From Streptomyces violaceoruber (GTDB taxonomy: Bacteria > Actinomycetota > Actinomycetes > Streptomycetales > Streptomycetaceae): a DNA stretch of 64,000 nucleotides. Below the pieces are notes generated by a model. It was not told where the DNA came from, did no database searches, and saw only the letters and a program-made list of their open reading frames with translations. The position numbers and the translations under genes are program-made. The stretch is from the NCBI GenBank assembly GCA_000720805.1, contig JODI01000049.1, forward strand, positions 31,935 to 95,934, in the 5' to 3' direction. Below, one piece after another: positions 24,887-33,847 of the stretch; position 1 is the first letter of the stretch; each line of letters starts with the position of its first letter.

Positions 24887-26052
24887 GGATCGGCATCGTC
24901 TGCCCGTACTCCTGGGACGTGCCGGGGGGCGTCCAGTTCCACATCCGCGACCTCGCGGAGTACTTCCTCCGCCTCGGTCACGAGGTGTCCGTCCTCGCCC
25001 CCGCCGACGACGACACCCCGCTGCCGCCGTACGTCGTCTCGGCCGGCCGCGCGGTGCCGGTGCCGTACAACGGCTCCGTGGCCCGGCTCAACTTCGGCTT
25101 CCTGTCGGCGGCCCGGGTCCGGCGCTGGCTGCACGACGGCCGCTTCGACGTCATCCACATCCACGAGCCCACCTCGCCCTCGCTCGGCCTGCTGGCCTGC
25201 TGGGCCGCGCAGGGACCGATCGTCGCCACCTTCCACACCTCCAACCCGCGCTCCCGGGCCATGATCGCCGCGTACTCCATCCTCCAGGCCGCACTGGAGA
25301 AGATCAGCGCCCGGATCGCCGTGAGCGAGTACGCGAGACGCACCCTGGTCGAACACCTCGGCGGCGACGCCGTGGTCATCCCCAACGGTGTCGACGTCGA
25401 CTTCTTCGCCCGGGCCGAGCCCCGGCCCGAGTGGCAGGGGGACACGATCGGCTTCGTCGGCCGCATCGACGAGCCCCGCAAGGGCCTGCCGGTACTGATG
25501 AAGGCCCTCCCGAAGATCCTCGCCGCGCGTCCGCAGACCCGGCTGCTGGTCGCCGGACGCGGGGACGAGAAGGAGGCCGTGGAGTCGCTGCCCGCCGGCC
25601 TGCGTCCGCGCGTGGAGTTCCTCGGCATGGTCAGCGACGAGGACAAGGCCCGTTTCCTGCGCAGCGTCGACCTGTACATCGCCCCCAACACCGGCGGCGA
25701 GAGCTTCGGCATCATCCTGGTCGAGGCGATGTCCGCCGGCGCCCCCGTGCTCGCCTCGGACCTCGACGCCTTCGCCCAGGTGCTGGACCAGGGCGCGGCG
25801 GGCGAGCTGTTCGCCAACGAGGACGCGGACGCGCTGGCGGAGGCCGCCGTACGGCTCCTGGGGGACCCGGAGCGGCGGGCGGAACTGCACGCGCGCGGCA
25901 GCGCGCACGTACGCCGGTTCGACTGGTCGACGGTCGGCGCGGACATCCTGTCCGTGTACGAGACGGTGACGTCCGGCGCGGCGGCGGTCGCCCCGGAGGA
26001 CGACGAACGGACGACGGGCCTGCTGGCGCGGCTGGGGCTGGCGCGGGACTGA
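24883..26052 (+). CDS. pimA: phosphatidylinositol alpha-mannosyltransferase
   Basis: A 389-aa GT4-family, GT-B-fold glycosyltransferase that puts the first mannose from GDP-mannose onto phosphatidylinositol on the cytoplasmic side of the membrane. Visible family features are the N-terminal PYSWDVPGGVQFHIRDLA loop, HIHEPTSPSLG, the VIPNGVDVDFF linker, and the donor site E-x7-E (GGESFGIILVEAMSAG). The length is normal. The GTG start overlaps the acyltransferase stop (GTGA at 24883-24886). The last 20 residues are an Asp/Glu-rich tail. Confidence 0.95.
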   Translation: MRIGIVCPYSWDVPGGVQFHIRDLAEYFLRLGHEVSVLAPADDDTPLPPYVVSAGRAVPVPYNGSVARLNFGFLSAARVRRWLHDGRFDVIHIHEPTSPSLGLLACWAAQGPIVATFHTSNPRSRAMIAAYSILQAALEKISARIAVSEYARRTLVEHLGGDAVVIPNGVDVDFFARAEPRPEWQGDTIGFVGRIDEPRKGLPVLMKALPKILAARPQTRLLVAGRGDEKEAVESLPAGLRPRVEFLGMVSDEDKARFLRSVDLYIAPNTGGESFGIILVEAMSAGAPVLASDLDAFAQVLDQGAAGELFANEDADALAEAAVRLLGDPERRAELHARGSAHVRRFDWSTVGADILSVYETVTSGAAAVAPEDDERTTGLLARLGLARD

Positions 26053-26104
26053 GCGGCACCGCCCGGCCCTCGTGGTCGTGTACGGGCCTTGTGCGCTCGT
26101 CCAG

Positions 26105-26123
26105 GCCCCCTCGCGGGGCTTTT
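26105..26123. terminator. intrinsic terminator between pimA and the hydrolase gene
   Basis: GCCCC (26105-26109) pairs with GGGGC (26115-26119) around a 5-base loop and is followed by TTTT, one of the few U-tracts in the window. The genes on both sides converge here. Confidence 0.7.
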
Positions 26124-26129
26124 GGGATG

Positions 26130-27365
26130 TCAGGCCCACCGAGGTGTCAGCAGCGGCCACACGTCCCGGTCGGCCGCCGTGCCGAACATCGGGTCACCGT
26201 GGCCGTACCCCGGTACGACCGTGAAGGACACCCTCGGGTTGCCCGCCGCGCGGATCAGTTCGGCGCCGCGCGGGTGGTCGCCCCGGCCCAGCTCCATGTT
26301 CACCCAGACCACCTCCGCGCGGATCCGCTCCCAGGCGATGCGGTACACCGTGTCGTCACCGGCCCAGACGGCCGCCAGGTCGCGCAGCAGCGCGGTCGGG
26401 ACGAGCCCGCTGCCCAGTGCGGCCCCCGAGGCCGCCCAGACGGCGAAGGGGCTGTGGGTGAGGGCGTAGTGGTCCTCGGCGGGGGTGGCGCCGAACGTGT
26501 ACGCGCCCGCGCTGTGGCCCTGGTGGTAGATCCAGTTGGCGGGGCCCGGGAGCGTGCCGGTGCGGATCAGCGCGAAGTGGGCGAGCCCGGCATGGGTGAA
26601 CCGGGTCGCGGGATCCACCGGGCGCGGTACCGCACCGGGCCCCTCCGGATCCGCCACCGCACGGGCGAGCAGCCCCTTCAGACCCGGGTCCGTCACATAC
26701 GCCCCGGAAGTGATCTGCGCCTGGAAGGTGTCCCGGGTCTGCGCGGCCCGCACGGCGAGGTCGCCCTCGTAGGGGCCCGTGGTGTCGACGACGACCACCT
26801 GGCGCAGCCGGGGCGAGCCGTCCTCGGACGCGCTGTCCAGAGCGAGCGCGGCCCCCGCCGAGTGGCCGACGAGGCGGTACGGCAGGCCGAGCGCGCTGTC
26901 GACGGCGTCGACGACCCGGCGGACGTCGCGGCGGTGGGCGGCGAGGCCCCGGTCGGCCGTCACGGCGTCCGGCGTGGCCAGATCCTCGCGCGGGGTGATG
27001 CCGACGACGAGGTGACCGAGCCGCCGGAAGCGGTGGGCGAGGTTGTGCCCGCGGGGGGTGAAGAAGTTGCCCGCGAAGTTCAGACCGCCGCCCGGCAGCA
27101 GGTACGCCACGGCGGTGGGCGCCCGGTCGGTGTCGGCGACGACGTCCACGGCGAACGGCACCGCCCCGCCGTCGGCCACGGTGAACCGGGCCCGCACCCA
27201 GCCGTTGCCCCACTCCACTCCGGCCTCGCGCGCGGCCGGCCCCAGGGCCCGCCTGACGTGGGGCAGTGGCCCCTTCTGGAGCGCCGCACTGGCGGGTTGC
27301 GCGGCCCCGAACCCCACCGCGGCCACTCCCGCGGCGCCCGCCGCCAGCACCGTACGTCTGTCCAT
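26130..27365 (-). CDS. Tat-exported alpha/beta-hydrolase
   Basis: A 411-aa secreted protein. The start at 27365 (GGGGGAG 8 bases upstream) yields [10 protein letters not shown], a twin-arginine motif at residues 3-4, followed by an Ala-rich core and an ASA-A cleavage site near residue 27. The mature part has an oxyanion-type GGGLNF loop, a GHSAG nucleophile elbow (catalytic Ser), and a late GYGHGD that can supply the His; it fits the alpha/beta-hydrolase (lipase/esterase-like) fold. The substrate is unknown. It is a single gene convergent with pimA. Confidence 0.82.
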   Translation of the reverse strand: MDRRTVLAAGAAGVAAVGFGAAQPASAALQKGPLPHVRRALGPAAREAGVEWGNGWVRARFTVADGGAVPFAVDVVADTDRAPTAVAYLLPGGGLNFAGNFFTPRGHNLAHRFRRLGHLVVGITPREDLATPDAVTADRGLAAHRRDVRRVVDAVDSALGLPYRLVGHSAGAALALDSASEDGSPRLRQVVVVDTTGPYEGDLAVRAAQTRDTFQAQITSGAYVTDPGLKGLLARAVADPEGPGAVPRPVDPATRFTHAGLAHFALIRTGTLPGPANWIYHQGHSAGAYTFGATPAEDHYALTHSPFAVWAASGAALGSGLVPTALLRDLAAVWAGDDTVYRIAWERIRAEVVWVNMELGRGDHPRGAELIRAAGNPRVSFTVVPGYGHGDPMFGTAADRDVWPLLTPRWA

Positions 27366-27532
27366 GATCGTGTCTCCCCCACTGCCGCGGGCATGCGTCA
27401 TGGCCCCGTCTCCCGGCCACGCCTCCAGGCTTCCCAAGAGGTCCCCCGGGGCCAAGGGGGAATCGCGTCCTCGGCACGGTCGGTTTCGGGCCGGTCGGGA
27501 GGTGCCGCCGGGCACGGGTAGCCTTGCGGCCC

Positions 27533-28075
27533 GTGACGTCGACACTCATCTGGATCGCGGTGGCCCTGGTCGCCATCGGTCTGTACCTGAGCTGGACCGC
27601 CGGCCGGCTCGACCGGCTGCACGCCCGGATCGACGCGGCGCGCGCCGCCCTCGACGCGCAGCTGCTGCGCCGCGCCTCCGTGACCCAGGAACTGGCCACC
27701 TCCGGAGTGCTCGATCCGGCCGCGTCGATCGTGCTGTACGAGGCGGCCCACGCCGCCCGTCAGGCCGAGGAGGAGCAGCGGGAGGTCGCCGAGAGCGAAC
27801 TGAGCCAGGCACTGCGGGCCGTGTTCGCCGAGACCGCGCAGGTCGAGGCGGTACGGGCGGCACCCGGGGGAGAGGCGGCGGCCCGCGAACTGACCGAGGC
27901 GGTGCGCAGGGTGCCGATGGCCCGGCGCTTCCACAACGACGCCGTACGGGCCGCCCGGGCACTGCGCCGGCACCGCAAGGTGCGCTGGTTCCGGCTGGCG
28001 GGACACGCGCCCTTCCCGCTCGCCTTCGAGATGGACGACGAACCGCCCGCGGCCCTGACCGACCGTCCGGCTTAG
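27533..28075 (+). CDS. LemA-like membrane-anchored protein
   Basis: A 180-aa protein with one N-terminal membrane span (about residues 3-22), then a long helical, Arg/Glu/Ala-rich body. The pattern [20 protein letters not shown] near the start and the [19 protein letters not shown] ... FEMDD end follow the LemA layout (rows of helices with an N-D-A-V signature and a closing FE-x-D). The function of LemA proteins is not settled. The GTG at 27533 has a weak Shine-Dalgarno (GGGTAG). It stands just before pdxS, with a 125-base gap. Confidence 0.6.
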   Translation: MTSTLIWIAVALVAIGLYLSWTAGRLDRLHARIDAARAALDAQLLRRASVTQELATSGVLDPAASIVLYEAAHAARQAEEEQREVAESELSQALRAVFAETAQVEAVRAAPGGEAAARELTEAVRRVPMARRFHNDAVRAARALRRHRKVRWFRLAGHAPFPLAFEMDDEPPAALTDRPA

Positions 28076-28200
28076 GCCACTTTCACCGGCCGATGGCAGG
28101 AAAACGATCCACCGGCTTCCCATTGGCCCTTGATGTGGCCTGCTCTTCTCCCGTTTCCTCGGGGCTTGCAGCAACCCTCTTTCACCGAGTGAGGTCACCC

Positions 28201-29112
28201 GTGTCCACCACGCTTTCCGACAACCAGGCTCCCGAGACCGGCACCGCCCGCGTGAAGCGCGGCATGGCCGAGCAGCTCAAGGGCGGCGTGATCATGGACG
28301 TCGTCACGCCGGAGCAGGCGAAGATCGCCGAGGACGCGGGCGCCGTCGCCGTCATGGCCCTGGAGCGCGTCCCCGCCGACATCCGCAAGGACGGCGGCGT
28401 GGCCCGTATGTCCGACCCGGACATGATCGAGGGCATCATCGAGGCCGTCTCCATCCCGGTCATGGCGAAGTCCCGCATCGGCCACTTCGTCGAGGCCCAG
28501 GTGCTGCAGTCCCTCGGCGTCGACTACATCGACGAGTCCGAGGTGCTCACCCCGGCCGACGAGGTCAACCACTCCGACAAGTGGGCGTTCACCACCCCCT
28601 TCGTCTGTGGTGCCACCAACCTGGGCGAGGCCCTGCGCCGCATCGCCGAGGGCGCCGCGATGATCCGCTCCAAGGGCGAGGCCGGCACCGGCAACGTCGT
28701 CGAGGCCGTGCGCCACCTGCGCCAGATCAAGAACGAGATCGCCCGCCTGCGCGGCTACGACAACAACGAGCTGTACGCCGCCGCCAAGGAGCTGCGCGCC
28801 CCCTACGAGCTCGTCCGCGAGGTCGCCGAGCTCGGCAAGCTCCCGGTCGTGCTGTTCTCCGCCGGTGGCGTCGCCACCCCGGCCGACGCCGCGCTGATGC
28901 GTCAGCTCGGCGCCGAGGGCGTCTTCGTCGGCTCCGGCATCTTCAAGTCCGGCGACCCGGCCAAGCGCGCCGCCGCCATCGTCAAGGCGACCACCTTCTT
29001 CGACGACCCGAAGATCATCGCGGACGCGTCCCGCAACCTCGGCGAGGCCATGGTCGGCATCAACTGCGACACCCTCCCCGAGGCCGAGCGCTACGCCAAC
29101 CGCGGCTGGTAA
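28201..29112 (+). CDS. pdxS: pyridoxal 5'-phosphate synthase, synthase subunit
   Basis: A 303-aa TIM barrel that makes pyridoxal 5'-phosphate from ribose 5-phosphate, glyceraldehyde 3-phosphate and ammonia supplied by PdxT. The sequence is very highly conserved: [18 protein letters not shown], the first catalytic Lys in [30 protein letters not shown] with the second Lys, and the phosphate-binding [13 protein letters not shown]. Length is normal. The GTG at 28201 lies just after GAGG. pdxT follows after 8 bases, so both subunits come from one mRNA. Confidence 0.97.
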   Translation: MSTTLSDNQAPETGTARVKRGMAEQLKGGVIMDVVTPEQAKIAEDAGAVAVMALERVPADIRKDGGVARMSDPDMIEGIIEAVSIPVMAKSRIGHFVEAQVLQSLGVDYIDESEVLTPADEVNHSDKWAFTTPFVCGATNLGEALRRIAEGAAMIRSKGEAGTGNVVEAVRHLRQIKNEIARLRGYDNNELYAAAKELRAPYELVREVAELGKLPVVLFSAGGVATPADAALMRQLGAEGVFVGSGIFKSGDPAKRAAAIVKATTFFDDPKIIADASRNLGEAMVGINCDTLPEAERYANRGW

Positions 29113-29120
29113 CCCACCCC

Positions 29121-29732
29121 ATGAGCAACGAAGCCCCTGTCATAGGCGTCCTGGCCCTCCAGGGCGACGTACGGGAGCACCTCATCGCCCTGGCCGCGGC
29201 CGACGCCGTGGCCAGGCCGGTGCGGCGCCCCGAGGAGCTCGCCGAGGTCGACGGCCTGGTCATCCCCGGCGGCGAGTCCACCACCATCTCCAAACTGGCC
29301 GTCCTGTTCGGCGTGATGGAGCCCCTCCGCGCGCGCGTGCGCGCCGGTATGCCCGTCTATGGCAGCTGCGCAGGCATGATCATGCTCGCCGACAAGATCC
29401 TCGACCCGCGCTCGGGCCAGGAGACGATCGGCGGCATCGACATGATCGTGCGCCGCAACGCCTTCGGACGTCAGAACGAGTCCTTCGAGGCGGCTGTCGA
29501 CGTGCGGGGAATCGCGGGCGATCCTGTAGAAGGCGTCTTCATCCGCGCCCCCTGGGTCGAGTCCGTCGGTGCCGGGGCCGAGGTGCTCGCCGAGCACGCC
29601 GGTCACATCGTCGCGGTCCGTCAGGGCAACGTGCTCGCCACGTCGTTCCACCCGGAACTGACCGGCGACCACCGCGTGCACTCCCTCTTCGTCGACATGG
29701 TGCGCGCCAACCGGACAGCGGAGTCCTTGTAG
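29121..29732 (+). CDS. pdxT: pyridoxal 5'-phosphate synthase, glutaminase subunit
   Basis: A 203-aa class-I glutamine amidotransferase that frees ammonia and channels it into the PdxS barrel. The oxyanion loop GGEST (50-54), nucleophile Cys83 in GSCAG and the HPEL motif near residue 180 form the catalytic triad. The ATG is 8 bases behind the pdxS stop, so translation is probably coupled in part. The short gap to yebC (48 bases) suggests the unit may read on. Confidence 0.97.
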   Translation: MSNEAPVIGVLALQGDVREHLIALAAADAVARPVRRPEELAEVDGLVIPGGESTTISKLAVLFGVMEPLRARVRAGMPVYGSCAGMIMLADKILDPRSGQETIGGIDMIVRRNAFGRQNESFEAAVDVRGIAGDPVEGVFIRAPWVESVGAGAEVLAEHAGHIVAVRQGNVLATSFHPELTGDHRVHSLFVDMVRANRTAESL

Positions 29733-29780
29733 GATCTCTGGGGTTCGTACAGAGACGGGTTACGCGAAGGAGACAGGCAG

Positions 29781-30533
29781 ATGTCCGGCCACTCTAAATG
29801 GGCCACGACGAAGCACAAGAAGGCCGTGATCGACGCCAAGCGCGGCAAGCTCTTCGCGAAGCTGATCAAGAACATCGAGGTCGCGGCGCGGATGGGCGGC
29901 GTGGACCTCGACGGCAATCCGACGCTGTACGACGCCGTGCAGAAGGCGAAGAAGTCGTCGGTCCCCAACAAGAACATCGACTCCGCGATCAAGCGCGGCG
30001 GTGGTCTTGAGGCCGGCGGCGCCGACTACGAGACGATCATGTACGAGGGCTACGGTCCGAACGGCGTCGCGGTGCTCATCGAGTGCCTCACCGACAACCG
30101 CAACCGCGCCGCCTCCGACGTCCGCGTCGCCATGACCCGCAACGGTGGCTCCATGGCCGACCCCGGTTCGGTGTCGTACCTCTTCAACCGCAAGGGCGTC
30201 GTCATCGTCCCCAAGGGCGAGCTGACCGAGGACGACGTCCTGACCGCCGTCCTGGACGCGGGGGCCGAGGAGGTCAACGACCTGGGCGAGTCCTTCGAGG
30301 TGCTCAGCGAGGCCACCGACCTGGTCGCGGTCCGCACCGCCCTTCAGGACGCCGGGATCGACTACGACTCCGCCGACGCCAACTTCGTCCCGACCATGCA
30401 GGTCGAACTGGACGAGGAGGGCGCCAAGAAGATCTTCAAGCTGATCGACGCGCTCGAGGACAGCGACGACGTGCAGAACGTCTTCGCCAACTTCGACGTC
30501 AGCGACGAGGTCATGGAGAAGGTCGACGCGTAA
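29781..30533 (+). CDS. yebC: YebC/PmpR-family protein
   Basis: A 250-aa protein of the YebC family, with the signature start [15 protein letters not shown], the acidic middle (GAEEVNDLG) and the conserved [18 protein letters not shown] close. Members act as transcription regulators and, as shown in some bacteria, as translation factors that relieve ribosome stalling at proline runs. GAAGGAGA lies 8 bases before the ATG. It stands directly before ruvCAB, as in many bacteria, but a strong terminator separates the two here. Confidence 0.95.
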   Translation: MSGHSKWATTKHKKAVIDAKRGKLFAKLIKNIEVAARMGGVDLDGNPTLYDAVQKAKKSSVPNKNIDSAIKRGGGLEAGGADYETIMYEGYGPNGVAVLIECLTDNRNRAASDVRVAMTRNGGSMADPGSVSYLFNRKGVVIVPKGELTEDDVLTAVLDAGAEEVNDLGESFEVLSEATDLVAVRTALQDAGIDYDSADANFVPTMQVELDEEGAKKIFKLIDALEDSDDVQNVFANFDVSDEVMEKVDA

Positions 30534-30580
30534 CGCTTCCGCGTATCGCTGCCGCGAGCTGAGCGGACCAAGCGGCTCAA

Positions 30581-30610
30581 CGGGCCGACGGGACACACCC
30601 CGTCGGCCCG
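30581..30610 (+). terminator. yebC terminator
   Basis: Perfect 12-base arms CGGGCCGACGGG (30581-30592) and its complement (30599-30610) with a 6-base loop, 47 bases after the yebC stop and 82 bases before ruvC. Confidence 0.85.
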
Positions 30611-30692
30611 TCGCTTTGCCGGGCGTCGCCGGCAGCCGTTGTCGGTGGCACCCGATAGCCTGCACAAACAGGCGATCGAAGGAGGACTTGGG

Positions 30693-31241
30693 GTGCGCGT
30701 ACTGGGGGTGGACCCGGGACTGACCCGATGTGGCGTCGGTGTGGTCGAAGGCGTCGCGGGGCGCCCGCTCACCATGCTCGGCGTCGGTGTCGTACGCACG
30801 CCCGCGGACGCCGAGTTGGGACAGCGCCTCGTCGCCGTCGAGCAGGGCATCGAACAGTGGCTGGACGAGCACCGGCCCGAATTCGTCGCCGTGGAGCGGG
30901 TCTTCAGCCAGCACAACGTCCAGACCGTGATGGGCACCGCGCAGGCCAGTGCCGTCGCCATGCTCTGCGCCGCCCGCCGCGGCATCCCGGTCGCCCTGCA
31001 CACGCCCAGCGAGGTCAAGGCCGCCGTCACCGGCAGCGGTCGCGCCGACAAGGCCCAGGTCGGCGCGATGGTCACCCGGCTGCTGCGGCTGGCCGCGCCG
31101 CCGAAGCCCGCGGACGCCGCCGACGCCCTCGCCCTCGCCATCTGCCACATCTGGCGCGCCCCGGCCCAGAACCGGCTCCAGCAGGCGGTCGCCCAGCAGG
31201 CGGCCAGAACCCCGATCACTCCGAAAGGCCGTACGGCATGA
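30693..31241 (+). CDS. ruvC: Holliday-junction endonuclease RuvC
   Basis: A 182-aa RNase H-fold nuclease that resolves four-way DNA junctions. The acidic residues are in place: Asp7 ([12 protein letters not shown]), Glu in [11 protein letters not shown], and the paired Asp/Asp in [17 protein letters not shown] ends 6 bases before the GTG at 30693. A candidate -10 (TAGCCT) lies near 30655-30660. I looked for a GAAC-N4-GTTC SOS box and found none. The stop overlaps the ruvA start, the first link of a ruvCAB operon. Confidence 0.96.
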   Translation: MRVLGVDPGLTRCGVGVVEGVAGRPLTMLGVGVVRTPADAELGQRLVAVEQGIEQWLDEHRPEFVAVERVFSQHNVQTVMGTAQASAVAMLCAARRGIPVALHTPSEVKAAVTGSGRADKAQVGAMVTRLLRLAAPPKPADAADALALAICHIWRAPAQNRLQQAVAQQAARTPITPKGRTA

Positions 31242-31843
31242 TCGCCTTCGTCAGCGGCACGGTCGCCGCACTCGCTCCCGACGCCGCGGTGGTCGAGGTC
31301 GGCGGTGTCGGCATGGCCGTCCAGTGCACGCCGAACACGCTGTCCGCGCTCCGGCTCGGCCAGCCGGCCAAGCTCGCCACCTCCCTCGTCGTACGGGAGG
31401 ACTCACTGACCCTGTACGGCTTCGCGGACGACGACGAGCGCCAGACCTTCGAGCTGCTCCAGACCGCGAGCGGCGTCGGCCCCAGGCTCGCCCAGGCGAT
31501 GCTCGCCGTGCACACGCCGGACGCACTGCGCCGCGCCGTCGCCACCGGCGACGAGAAGGCACTCACCGCGGTCCCGGGCATCGGCAAGAAGGGTGCCCAG
31601 AAGCTCCTCCTGGAGTTCAAGGACCGCCTGGGCCGGCCGATCGGCGCGCCCGCCGTCGGTACGCCGATCAGCACGGGATGGCGCGATCAACTGCACGCCG
31701 CGCTGATCGGCCTCGGGTACGCGACGCGTGAGGCCGACGAGGCCGTCAACGCGGTCGCACCGCAGGCCGAGGCCACGGAGGGCACGCCTCAGGTGGGCCA
31801 CCTGCTGAAGTCGGCCCTGCAGACGCTCAACAGAGCGCGCTGA
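31238..31843 (+). CDS. ruvA: Holliday-junction DNA-binding protein RuvA
   Basis: A 201-aa protein that binds the four-way junction as a tetramer and loads RuvB. It shows an N-terminal OB-fold ([21 protein letters not shown]), two helix-hairpin-helix motifs ([13 protein letters not shown] and [16 protein letters not shown]), and a C-terminal three-helix domain for RuvB contact after a flexible linker. The ATG overlaps the ruvC stop (ATGA at 31238-31241). Confidence 0.96.
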   Translation: MIAFVSGTVAALAPDAAVVEVGGVGMAVQCTPNTLSALRLGQPAKLATSLVVREDSLTLYGFADDDERQTFELLQTASGVGPRLAQAMLAVHTPDALRRAVATGDEKALTAVPGIGKKGAQKLLLEFKDRLGRPIGAPAVGTPISTGWRDQLHAALIGLGYATREADEAVNAVAPQAEATEGTPQVGHLLKSALQTLNRAR

Positions 31844-31918
31844 CCCGGCCGGCCGCCGCCGCGCACGGCGCCCACCTCCTCGTCCGACCAACCGACCGCG
31901 AACCCCGAGGCACACTCC

Positions 31919-33013
31919 ATGAACTGGGACGACCCGACCGACAGCCCCGCCGAAGAGCGGCTCGGCGGCCCTGCCGAGGAGCGGCTGGTGGACTCCGTCG
32001 CCGACCGTGAGGACCAGGCCGTCGAGGCCGCCCTGCGCCCCAAGGACCTGGACGAGTTCATCGGGCAGGAGAAGGTCCGCGAGCAGCTCGACCTGGTGCT
32101 GCGAGCCGCCCGCGCGCGCGGCGCCACCGCCGACCACGTGCTCCTCTCCGGCGCGCCCGGCCTGGGCAAGACCACCCTGTCAATGATCATCGCGGCCGAG
32201 ATGAACGCCCCGATCCGCATCACCAGCGGCCCCGCCATCCAGCACGCCGGGGACCTGGCCGCGATCCTCTCCTCTCTCCAGGAGGGAGAGGTCCTCTTCC
32301 TCGACGAGATCCACCGCATGTCCCGGCCCGCCGAGGAGATGCTGTACATGGCGATGGAGGACTTCCGCGTCGACGTCATCGTCGGCAAGGGCCCCGGTGC
32401 CACCGCCATCCCCCTCGAACTGCCGCCCTTCACCCTGGTCGGCGCCACCACCCGCGCGGGCCTGCTGCCGCCCCCGTTGCGCGACCGCTTCGGCTTCACC
32501 GCGCACATGGAGTTCTACGAGCCCGCCGAGCTGGAGCGGGTCATCCACCGCTCGGCCCACCTGCTCGACGTGGAGATCGGGGCCGACGGCGCCGCCGAGA
32601 TCGCCGGCCGCTCCCGCGGCACCCCCCGGATCGCCAACCGTCTGCTGCGCCGGGTGCGGGACTACGCCCAGGTCAAAGCCGACGGGATCATCACCCGCGA
32701 CATCGCGGCGGCCGCGCTGAAGGTCTACGAGGTCGACGTCCGCGGCCTCGACCGTCTCGACCGGGCGGTCCTGCAGGCCCTGCTCAAGCTGTTCGGCGGC
32801 GGTCCCGTCGGCCTGTCCACGCTCGCTGTCGCGGTGGGGGAGGAGCGTGAGACCGTGGAGGAGGTCGCCGAACCGTTCCTCGTCCGGGAGGGCCTGCTCG
32901 CCCGCACCCCGCGCGGCCGGGTCGCCACGCCCGCCGCCTGGGCGCACCTCGGCCTCACCCCGCCCCGTCCGGCGACCACCGGAACCGGACAACAGGACCT
33001 GTTCGGGACGTGA
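31919..33013 (+). CDS. ruvB: Holliday-junction helicase motor RuvB
   Basis: A 364-aa AAA+ ATPase that drives branch migration with RuvA. Walker A is GAPGLGKTT, Walker B LDEIHR, sensor 1 VGATTRAG, and an arginine finger region [10 protein letters not shown], followed by the winged-helix domain ([19 protein letters not shown]). The first 40 residues are an acidic extension longer than that of E. coli RuvB. It lies 75 bases after ruvA, still in the ruvCAB unit. Confidence 0.96.
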   Translation: MNWDDPTDSPAEERLGGPAEERLVDSVADREDQAVEAALRPKDLDEFIGQEKVREQLDLVLRAARARGATADHVLLSGAPGLGKTTLSMIIAAEMNAPIRITSGPAIQHAGDLAAILSSLQEGEVLFLDEIHRMSRPAEEMLYMAMEDFRVDVIVGKGPGATAIPLELPPFTLVGATTRAGLLPPPLRDRFGFTAHMEFYEPAELERVIHRSAHLLDVEIGADGAAEIAGRSRGTPRIANRLLRRVRDYAQVKADGIITRDIAAAALKVYEVDVRGLDRLDRAVLQALLKLFGGGPVGLSTLAVAVGEERETVEEVAEPFLVREGLLARTPRGRVATPAAWAHLGLTPPRPATTGTGQQDLFGT

Positions 33014-33187
33014 CCTGGCCGTGACCGCGCGGGCATTGGCCCGAGCAGGAACCCCGGTGCCATGCTGAACGTTGTTCCATGCGCGCGGACTCGCTTAGAC
33101 TCCGCCGATGCCGCCTTTGTCGGCGGTATGCACACCCCCAACCATCAGGCCGCTCACACCGCGGTCGCGTGAAGGAAGTACCGACCC

Positions 33188-33718
33188 GTGAGTCTCGTGA
33201 CCCTCCTCCCGTTCATCGTGCTCATCGGGGCCATGTTCCTGATGACCCGCTCGGCCAAGCGCAAGCAGCAGGCGGCCGCGAACATGCGGAACGAAATGCA
33301 GCCCGGTAGCGGCATCCGCACCATCGGGGGCCTGTACGCGACGGTGAAGGAGGTCAACGAGGACACGGTCCTCGTCGATGCCGGTCCCGGCGTCGAACTC
33401 CTCTTCGCGAAGAACGCGATCGGTGCCGTCCTGACGGACGACGAGTACAACCGCATCGTCCACGGCATCGAGCACGACCTGAAGTCCGACTCCGACGTCG
33501 TCCCGGACGACGCCTCCTCCCTCACCGAGACCGACGAGCCCGCCGCCGACGCTGCCGCCGCCTCCGACGACACGCCCGTCGACCTTGGTAAGAAGGACAC
33601 GGCCGAGGAGCCCGCCGACGCCCCGGCCGACACCGAGGCCGCGGAGGCGAAGACGGACGAGAAGCCGAAGACGGACGAGGAGCCGAAGAAGACCGGCGGC
33701 GACTCCGAGACGAAGTAG
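33188..33718 (+). CDS. yajC: SecDF-associated subunit YajC
   Basis: A 176-aa inner-membrane protein: one N-terminal span (about residues 2-20), the conserved basic segment and GSGIRTIGGLYATVKEVNEDTVLV core, then an unusually long C-terminal tail of about 85 residues made of Asp/Glu/Ala/Pro/Lys. YajC joins SecD-SecF in the accessory complex that helps the SecYEG channel release exported proteins. GAAGGAAG precedes the GTG start. It is the first gene of the yajC-secD-secF(-apt) unit. Confidence 0.92.
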   Translation: MSLVTLLPFIVLIGAMFLMTRSAKRKQQAAANMRNEMQPGSGIRTIGGLYATVKEVNEDTVLVDAGPGVELLFAKNAIGAVLTDDEYNRIVHGIEHDLKSDSDVVPDDASSLTETDEPAADAAAASDDTPVDLGKKDTAEEPADAPADTEAAEAKTDEKPKTDEEPKKTGGDSETK

Positions 33719-33847
33719 CGCACTCCCAGGCGCACGGGCCTCCGTGCGTCTGGGGACCCTGCGCGGCTCGCACGGGATCCCGACACCATGTCATGGCCGC
33801 CCGCCCGCCGATCCGGCGCGAGGCGGCCCGAGAGGGAGTACGAGAAG

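Noticed and set aside
30611..30692. LexA/SOS box before ruvC
   Set aside because: No GAAC-N4-GTTC or close variant is present between the yebC terminator and the ruvC start.
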